This document shows positions 56,890 through 64,000 of a DNA stretch of 64,000 bases, in pieces. The stretch is from the NCBI GenBank assembly GCA_902806595.1, contig CADCXC010000012.1:806001-870000 (forward strand). The letters are read 5' to 3'. Position 1 is the stretch's first letter; every line of letters begins with the position of its first letter. The notes beneath the pieces are model-generated. The model saw only the letters and a list, made by a program, of their open reading frames with translations, had not been told where the DNA came from and did not search any database. Made by a program: the position numbers and the translations under genes. Source of the stretch: Pyrenopolyporus hunteri (lineage: Eukaryota; Ascomycota; Sordariomycetes; Xylariales; Hypoxylaceae).

Positions 56890-59163
56890 ATGGATCCGAT
56901 CATTAACCCTTCATCCCGCCGTCACCGGTCTTCGGGCCAAAGTATTAGGTGGGAAGAAGAGGAGCAAGCGCGAGACAGCGCCCAGGCAGCAATCGAACGT
57001 CGTCTTCATGAAATGCCTTCACGCGTTCGTTTTACCGCTAGTGGTTCTACCCAAGGCCAAGATGGTCAGGTTGAGCAAACGGGGTGCGAGAACGACGCAT
57101 CGTTAGGACAAGAAATCGCGACTGTGATTGAAGTAATTGACCTAACGACGGAAAGAACATCACGGAGAGGGCGAAATATCGCAAACCCTCCGAAACGGAA
57201 CCAAGCGGTAGCCCTCCCAGATACGCTACTAGATACCTATATATATGGAGACCTCGAATTAAAGCACGGAACTGTTGTAGAAATGGAACCTGTTTATCGA
57301 CTCCGACAAGCATCATTTCTTAGTATCCAGGTCATCATTCGCACCGAACTCGGCGTTATCCTTCGGGGACTCCCACTCACGCGTACCAGAAATCTGAGAG
57401 GCCAGCTGCCTCGACTCCGCAATGAACTTGCCTTTGTGCTCGAGGTTGACCAGGACGATAAGCGAGATGACGAGGAACAAGCTGCGATTGAGATACCGCT
57501 GTCCAAGGTCCAAGGAGTTCGCGTCTGTCATGTCACCAACAAGGACTTTCCGGAACATCGTTTCCCGTACGGGGTCTACAGAGATGCCAAGGAAATTGAA
57601 GAGAAGGGGTCTCTTGCGTGCCGTTGGAAGTATAAACTCATTTGGAGTGATGCCGTGAAGCGGCTTAACAACAAGCCTCCTATCGAGTTCGTTCTGTCTC
57701 GCATCACGTCCAACCAAGTGCCAAAGGAAAGGTTTCGGACTTCTAGTTCCTGCCTGATAAATAAGTGGCGAGGTGGGACGATCCGAGGTGGTTCCTTTAT
57801 TCCGGGAGAGCCGGATAGCTCACGCCTGACGGTGAACCTCGACAACCCCGTTGACCAGGATGTCAAGCAGTGCTATGAGTGGATTCCAAAGAAGCCAGGG
57901 CAACAATACACTTTTGGCGACATGTTTTGCGGAGCTGGAGGGACGTCGTGCGGCGCTAGGTCGGCCGGCTTTCGTATTAAACTGGGTTGCGATAATGCAG
58001 AAGGAGCTTGCAGCACCTACCGAGAACAATTTCCCGAGGCCGACTTGCGGAAAGAAGATATGCACGACTTTATCCTGTCAAATCGAACGACCGCGAGCCA
58101 CGTGGACGTGCTTCACCTATCCCCCCCTTGCCAATACTGGTCCCCGGCACATACCACTCCGGGTGTCGACGATGAGGCGAATATCGCGATCTTATTTGCC
58201 TGCCATGAGCTAGTCAAGATCCATCGACCTCGCGTGTTCACGGTGGAACAGACGTTTGGGATACTACACCCAAGATTCGAATATTATTTTAATGCTCTAA
58301 TCTATGGGTTCGCTCAGTACGGCTACTCCGTGCGGTGGAAAGTAGTCAACTTGCTTACTTGGGGAGCGCCATCTCAGCGTCAGCGCCTAATCATGATCGG
58401 TGCCTGTCCAGGTGAAGAATTACCGGCTTTCCCGTTGGCCACGCACTCAAAGGACCGTGGAGCGGGTACGAGGCCATACAGGACAGTAAGACAAATGCTT
58501 AGGAAGATCCCACGAGACGCGGCCGAAACTGATAGCCTTCATAACCTTGATAAGCTCAAGCCGTTAGAGAAGGCACAGTGGAACCCTGACGTACCGCTCG
58601 CCCGTACTATAACCTGCGGCGGCGGAATTGGCAACTATCACTACAGTGGAAAGAGAGACTTTACCATACGTGAGTATGCAGTTCTACAAGGTTTCCCTGT
58701 AGATTACCAATTCCAACGACCACATTTGAAAAGGCAGATCGGAAACGCCTTCCCACCTCTCGTCGTCGAGACATTGTATAAGCACCTTCGTAGGTGCCTG
58801 GAGCAAAAAGACCTTGTATATGCAGACAGCGACGAGTCCTCCGACCCTGAGCAGGAGAGCAATTACGAGGATTGGGGGGGACTGATAAGTGATTCTGACC
58901 AATGTCATGGCCGTAGTCCTGAGCGCGAGAGCGACGCTAGTGACGTAGAATATCTTGGGCGCAGGGAAATCAATCGAGCAACTAGCGTCCAATGCTTAGG
59001 GGATCAGTATGTTAACGAAGGTTCGCTCACGGTCACCGACTCAGAGTCGGATGGCCTAATGGAAGTCGACGCTATGAGCGACGAGGCGCATAGCCCTGAG
59101 GTGTATATTGATAGCGTTCGGCCGGTTGGGAACGACCCTTCTCGCCCAATTGAGCTGGACTAG
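56890..59163 (+). CDS. rid: RID/Masc1-type DNA (cytosine-5) methyltransferase homologue
   Basis: Single-exon gene, 757 aa. The catalytic domain (about 340-660) has motif I FCGAGG (346-351), motif IV SPPCQYWSP with the nucleophile C414, motif VI as EQT (453-455) in place of the ENV of ordinary cytosine methyltransferases, and motif X QIGNAFPP (from 616). EQT is a mark of the fungal RID/Masc1 group. RID is required for repeat-induced point mutation in Neurospora and Masc1 for methylation induced premeiotically in Ascobolus, so this gene is expected to act on repeats during the sexual cycle. A BAH-like region is likely at about 105-300. N-terminal: disordered with a SUMO-interaction-like VIEVIDLT (79-86); C-terminal: acidic/serine-rich tail (about 660-757). 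Isolated between long gene-free flanks. Confidence 0.93.
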   Translation: MDPIINPSSRRHRSSGQSIRWEEEEQARDSAQAAIERRLHEMPSRVRFTASGSTQGQDGQVEQTGCENDASLGQEIATVIEVIDLTTERTSRRGRNIANPPKRNQAVALPDTLLDTYIYGDLELKHGTVVEMEPVYRLRQASFLSIQVIIRTELGVILRGLPLTRTRNLRGQLPRLRNELAFVLEVDQDDKRDDEEQAAIEIPLSKVQGVRVCHVTNKDFPEHRFPYGVYRDAKEIEEKGSLACRWKYKLIWSDAVKRLNNKPPIEFVLSRITSNQVPKERFRTSSSCLINKWRGGTIRGGSFIPGEPDSSRLTVNLDNPVDQDVKQCYEWIPKKPGQQYTFGDMFCGAGGTSCGARSAGFRIKLGCDNAEGACSTYREQFPEADLRKEDMHDFILSNRTTASHVDVLHLSPPCQYWSPAHTTPGVDDEANIAILFACHELVKIHRPRVFTVEQTFGILHPRFEYYFNALIYGFAQYGYSVRWKVVNLLTWGAPSQRQRLIMIGACPGEELPAFPLATHSKDRGAGTRPYRTVRQMLRKIPRDAAETDSLHNLDKLKPLEKAQWNPDVPLARTITCGGGIGNYHYSGKRDFTIREYAVLQGFPVDYQFQRPHLKRQIGNAFPPLVVETLYKHLRRCLEQKDLVYADSDESSDPEQESNYEDWGGLISDSDQCHGRSPERESDASDVEYLGRREINRATSVQCLGDQYVNEGSLTVTDSESDGLMEVDAMSDEAHSPEVYIDSVRPVGNDPSRPIELD
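57124..57147 (+). other. SUMO-interaction-like motif in the methyltransferase
   Basis: Encodes residues 79-86 (VIEVIDLT), a hydrophobic core of Val/Ile followed by Asp and Leu, in a disordered N-terminus. VIDLT is a classic SUMO-interaction motif form. Function is inferred from sequence only. Confidence 0.5.
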
Positions 59164-62100
59164 AAGGTTTTGCTATACGGTTCTACATCTCCAATCTTTG
59201 GGCTCTACCAAAACTAGGGAAGGAAGCGGATTCCCAAAGGACAAACTTTCAAAGTTGCGAAGGCTACTAGTGGCGTCGCCTCACCTATATGCGAGAGGTA
59301 GTAGGGCTAGGGGAGTCACCTGATGAACCTTAGGTAGAGGTGAAATAACAGTTTTCAACAGTTCACCGGTCATAGATGCTGAGCTTCTACACGTGATATA
59401 CGGCTGACTGAAAATTTTAAGAGTACTAGTGTAGCATGGTTTTGAACCCCTTTTGTCCCGCCGCTAGGATCTCGTCTTTCGAGTCACTCTCATCTAGGCA
59501 TATAATGCGTGAGAACAGTCCCAAGATAACCCCGTCTAGTTAAGTTTGGACTACGGAGCTTGTTTACATAAGGGCACACATGTATCGTAAGACCCAGGGT
59601 ATATCACACTTATTTCTTTCTTTCTTTTCCAGTCAAGGGGGAGGTTACATATCGCGGTTAAAGCCGGTGGAATACCGCCGGCAGCGTTACGTGGTGAGCA
59701 ATGATTACCGAGCCCACCCAATATACCAAGAGTTGTATATGTTTTGGACGAGCTAGCTAGTGGGAAGAAGTTGGTTATGTCCTTCGTTGACTTAGCTCGG
59801 GGGTAAGGCAACCACCGTCGACGGTCTGTGTGCTTGTATTGTCCAACACATCAGCCGATGAGCGTTATAGTAGGCAACTCGTCGGCCGTGCGAATAGGAG
59901 AGTTGTTGCGTTTACGTATGTACGTACTTGTGAGGCAATGATCTAGAACGCGAAACCGTGCTACTGGGCCAGACTGTTCAAATAGGGGGGTGCCATCTGG
60001 GTTCATGGCTGTTCCGACAGGACTGATCGAGGATAGCTTAGGGAATACTTACCTAGCTGCCTACGGTACCCAGGCCTGTATGCAACGCAAAAGAACCATC
60101 CGCAGCCGTAAGACTGATATTTGGAATTATGCATGTATACCTGACAGGGGCCAACAGGCCGTCATATGTAGCGAGTATATTCGCCGTTTGAGGCAGACAT
60201 CCGGTTCGCCTGATTTCGACAGTGCAGTGCCGTCCGAGAGACGGATGCGTCCTAGCTTTGCAGATTGAGACATTTCCCGGTTGTCTCCGTGGCTGCGTTG
60301 GGGATAGGTAATAGCCTGGAAGAGATGGTACTTCGGACTCGCTCTGGGAATCGATGGTATTGCGCAACCGTTCTCCAACCTCTCCATTTAGATAAGCCTC
60401 TATCCACAATTGCAAGTTACGTGGTGTGCCTATGTTTGACTTCGGAGTGGGCAACAATAACGTTAAGAACCATAAGGCCAGAAACTAAGAGAGCCGATTA
60501 GGAATCCACGGCGGAAGAGACCGCCTTGAACGGGTGGATTCCATAACAGAGTGGATTGTATCCAATGTTTTGAGAAGTTGGACAATTGACGATAGGAACC
60601 AGAGAAGCACTCCAAGTATATTCTTTTGGCCGGGAGATAATTAGCTAGGTCTAAACAGCAGCATACGTCTATCTTGTCACATCTTCGTCCTATACCCGTA
60701 GTAACGTATGGACGCCGGTTCTACGTTGTATTCTTCTCTTTTTATTTCGAGATGCCTGGCAAATTGTCTTGTACGTTTTACTCTCTTCAATGTATGTATT
60801 GGACGTCCGACGATGGCGACGGGAATGGTCGGAACGTTCGGCACTTTGGAGCAATTTCCTCCGTAGGCAACATAACACGAAGCAGCAGAAAATGGCGAGG
60901 GAATCTGATGATTCTTAATCTTAAAAACATGCTCGCGTCAGCAGAACGAGTGCGTGCTTGGGAGCCGGGGTGTGATTTTGGGTTTGCGATCTCTGGGGAT
61001 GGGGTTGCAATGCGGCTGGCATGGCTCGCCAAACTGCACGTCTGAGACATGATTGTATGCGCGCGACGCTGAGACCCGGAGATTGGAAAAGTCTAGACCG
61101 CCGACTTTACGCGATGAACTGAGCTCGTCAGATAGGTCGGGCTGACGAGCCGAACTGGTGGTGGCCATTCGGATTGGGAATATACGCCCATATACGGTAC
61201 GTACGTGCATCGTTGCCGAGATATCCATGTCTTTTTGTGAACGAATGGAAGCGTTCCATCGTCATATCATGTACACATACGCATATACGTACATACCTAC
61301 CTACATAGGAGGCTGCAGGGGCTATCCGGACGGATTTAACATTTTTTTTCTTTTTCTTTTTCTTTTTGGAGGACCGGTAAGGCAAGCTGGAGAGATCATG
61401 GCCACCTAATTTCGACGCGCAGCCGGTCGCGATGTTGTAGCCGACATGTCGCTTACGGAATAGAAAATCCTAGAGGAACTTCATCACTCGTAGCTTGACG
61501 CGTACTTAGAATAGACACTAATAAGATGAACCGTCGTCGCGATCATGCAATTTGATTTCTCGGTTGGTCAACTTTTCTCTCTCCTGATCGTTGGAATTGC
61601 GGACCCAGAATTCGAGCCGAAGGGATTAATATAGCGGCGTGACGATTATGATGAGCCCTACATATGTATGTACATATGTACATACATGGAAACCCTGTAG
61701 CTTGAGAATTGGGGTGACGGACCCCCTCGCGTCAAAAGAACGAACCGCATCGTGTAATGGAAGGGAACTTGGGAAAAGAGGGCTAGAACATGAGAAGAAG
61801 ACGCTGAGGCGGCGCCAACACGTATGTATGTATTGTACATCGGATGAACGGGGGGTTGTGATAGGATCCGGAATTGGAAATTTGGGTATCCACGTTTTAA
61901 TAAACAGGTACCAAACAACCTACATAGGTACCTAGGTAAACTACCTAATACGCAGTATATTAATATCTTGCTTGGATCTATCATCAGATCTCGTTATTGT
62001 TTACTTGGGAGGCGGGCCGGGCTTACTATGGGGACCAATAGATCCATGGCGCAGACCGAGAGAATAAAAGAAAGGGAATAACGGCTTAGAAGGTCGAAAC

Positions 62101-64000
62101 GCAAAGTTGTTGAAACAAATGTAATAGAGCTAGCTATTTGGCTATACTAGTTACCTACCTAGATGTATGCATTACGTACCTATATAATTACTTATATGCG
62201 CGTGTATAACATACCGCCATAACATATGTAAATACCTAAATATGCAGGTATCTTGCCAAGTAACAAGCCTTAACTGGTACGCGTCAACTAAACCTTTTTT
62301 CTCTATTGCTTTTTCTTTTTCCTTACTTTCTTTTTTTTCCCGTATAGAATAAGGCGAATCGTAGAATTCTTTACGCGGTAAGCCCAGCCATTGGGAGGCC
62401 TTCCCCCCCTGCATATACATATACATGTATAGGTAGTCGGTTCGTATGCTGCTAATGTAACATTACTGCGTCGGCTGTGATGGTGACAAACAGGTGCCTT
62501 GCGTTCTCGTTTCTGACTAAAACGCAGCCTACAGCCCGCTAAGCTTGACCGTGGTGCAGCCCCTGAATTAACTATGTAGAGCATTGGCCATCGCCAAGGG
62601 AGCCGGTGTCGATCGTCATTTCAAGTTTTGCTTGTCAGCCACTTTTATAGTGCTCTGCCACACGCTCTAGCGATGCGAGCCTGGGTACTAATACACACAG
62701 TCGACAGGCAAACATACTATCTTGTCCAAGTACTCGATACTTTAGCCGGTTAAACTGATCGATGCAACAGGAAGCGGAACGAGATGCAAGTAAACGTCAT
62801 CCCGATATGCAGGAACCGTCGGCAGAAGATGGAAAAGGGTGAGAAAAAAACCATCCAGAGATGGCTTGAATAGGAAATCAATCATTTACTTATAATGCAC
62901 GTTATGTTTAATAAATAGGTAGTTAATGGATCTGTATAGTAATATGCCTTCGAAATACATAAAATATTAGAGATAGTATCATTCTCATCACGTAGATTTC
63001 ACATCAGCTATCAGGTCATATCACCATTTCCAGGGCTAATAATAATATTAGATGATATTGAATGATATGTGATAAGACGTTATAAGTTCCGCAAATCTGT
63101 GGTACCTGACAGCTAAGCTAATAAAATCGTACATAGAGGTAATATGATTAGGTTACCCCCTTTCAAGGCGTTGATAGCGCTGTAAATGCGCGTTCGAAAC
63201 GGCCTTCATTACGTTAGGTACCTTATTTAGGTACATATAAGTGCCTATATAGGAGATAGGTACCCAAGTATATCTTCAGCACCACATATTATAACGGATT
63301 ATGCGTTGCAACTCCAGTGTTTTCTCCTAATACACACCCCCCCTTCTGCCCCTATTCTAATCTCCTGGTTCGCTCATCTTCATGCGGGCCGTGCGCGTCT
63401 GCTGCACACGACTCAACCCCACAAACTAGCGGACAGGCGCAGGGTATAGGAGAGAGAGAACCCCTGTTCGACTGGCCCGCGTCTTCCTAGAGGCTCCATA
63501 ACCGAAGAAAGGCGCTGAAAGGGAGGTGAAGACGGTCAAGGGAAAAGCCTCGCCATTGGGGACGGGATGAGATGAGCTGGAATGGTTCCTGGGGCTCCCG
63601 GACCACAATTCTCGGAGAATCTGATACTCGATACGGCATTAGCTGTCGTTAGTTACGCCCGTCAACTTTTGCCTTAGGTGACGATCTGAATTAGGCCAAT
63701 GATGCTGACCGCAAAAGCTGGGCTGGGCAGCCTGGGAAGCCCGGGAAGCCTGGGAAGTCTGGGCCAGAGAAAAGTCCCGAATCGTCGACTGCACTGCCAA
63801 ATCACGGGTTTGGCCGGGGGTAGCCATGGCTTTCCCCCTTGGCCTGTGTGTTGATGCTAATTTCAGCCGAAGGCATAGAAAAAGACAGCCGGCGCCGTCA
63901 CTTACACTCGCTTCTACTTCCCTCCTCACTCCCATCAAGCTTCGGCCAAGATAGTCACTCGTTTGTGCTTCCCGGCATATTCACGCTCTCTTTTGGAATA
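59164..64000. other. Gene-free 4.8 kb to window end
   Basis: No frame carries a recognisable domain, signal or plausible splice partners, so no gene is called. Visible repeats: (TTTC)-type pyrimidines at 59609-59632 and 61343-61368, an ATGTATGTACATATGTACATACAT palindrome at about 61663-61687, TACC/TAGG pieces at 61290-61302, 61918-61940, 62152-62164 and 63215-63262, an AT-rich stretch at about 62870-63160, and GGGAAGCCTGGGAAGTC-type units at 63735-63765. A C-rich promoter-like tract near 63340-63360 might belong to a gene beyond the window. Confidence 0.6.
63725..63765. repeat. CCTGGGAAG minisatellite
   Basis: Four or five imperfect units of GCCTGGGAAG / CCCGGGAAG in tandem. Local duplication only. 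Confidence 0.7.

Noticed and set aside
59990..61385. Several 60-130 aa frames downstream of the methyltransferase
   Set aside because: Opposed overlapping frames of equal quality, no motif, no signal peptide and no coherent exon set.
1..64000. Secondary-metabolite cluster, CRISPR array or virus
   Set aside because: No PKS, NRPS or terpene synthase, no spaced direct-repeat array, and no viral genes were found on either strand.

Overview
This window reads as nuclear DNA of a filamentous ascomycete, most likely a Sordariomycete. The evidence is: many short introns (about 44-230 bp) with GT...AG ends and CTAAC/CTGAC-type branch sites; two Zn2Cys6 transcription factors; an RTA1-like membrane protein; a RID/Masc1-type DNA methyltransferase; and intergenic DNA full of TACCTAGG-type palindromic repeats. 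I cannot name genus or order. Nearly all coding genes needed splicing by eye. Exon limits below were chosen so that reading phase closes and conserved motifs join up, so they are inferences from sequence, not transcript data.

Layout. 0-8.5 kb: a GT32 mannosyltransferase, a cysteine-rich surface protein, an M14 carboxypeptidase, an AT/purine-rich repeat tract, and a membrane protein with a degenerate hydrolase core. 10.7-17.3 kb: four same-strand genes, namely a small secreted protein, a Zn2Cys6 regulator, an RTA1-like transporter and a cupin. 18-25 kb: a COX14-like mitochondrial protein, an unknown S/P-rich protein, and a secreted SGNH hydrolase. 26-39 kb is mostly housekeeping: DAHP synthase with an upstream TGACTCA site, an unknown cysteine-rich membrane protein, mitochondrial ribosomal protein mL50, an acyl-CoA thioesterase, an intron-containing tRNA-Lys, ribosomal protein eL13, and an ARM-repeat SmgGDS-like protein. 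40-49 kb: a GPI-anchored protein, DPM3, a possible CENP-O-like kinetochore protein, an oxidoreductase-like mitochondrial protein and a purine phosphoribosyltransferase. 50-59 kb: an unknown protein with an in-frame stop that an intron may remove, a seven-exon Zn2Cys6 factor, and the RID-like methyltransferase standing alone between 2.9 kb and 4.8 kb of gene-free DNA.

How the genes work together. There is no PKS/NRPS cluster, virus, CRISPR array or intact transposon. Most genes are independent housekeeping units. The only grouping that hangs together functionally is the regulator/RTA1/cupin run. The most distinctive items are the methyltransferase with a SUMO-interaction-like motif, the genome-wide-looking palindromic repeat, and several introns whose length is a multiple of three, so that unspliced reading gives a plausible but wrong protein.
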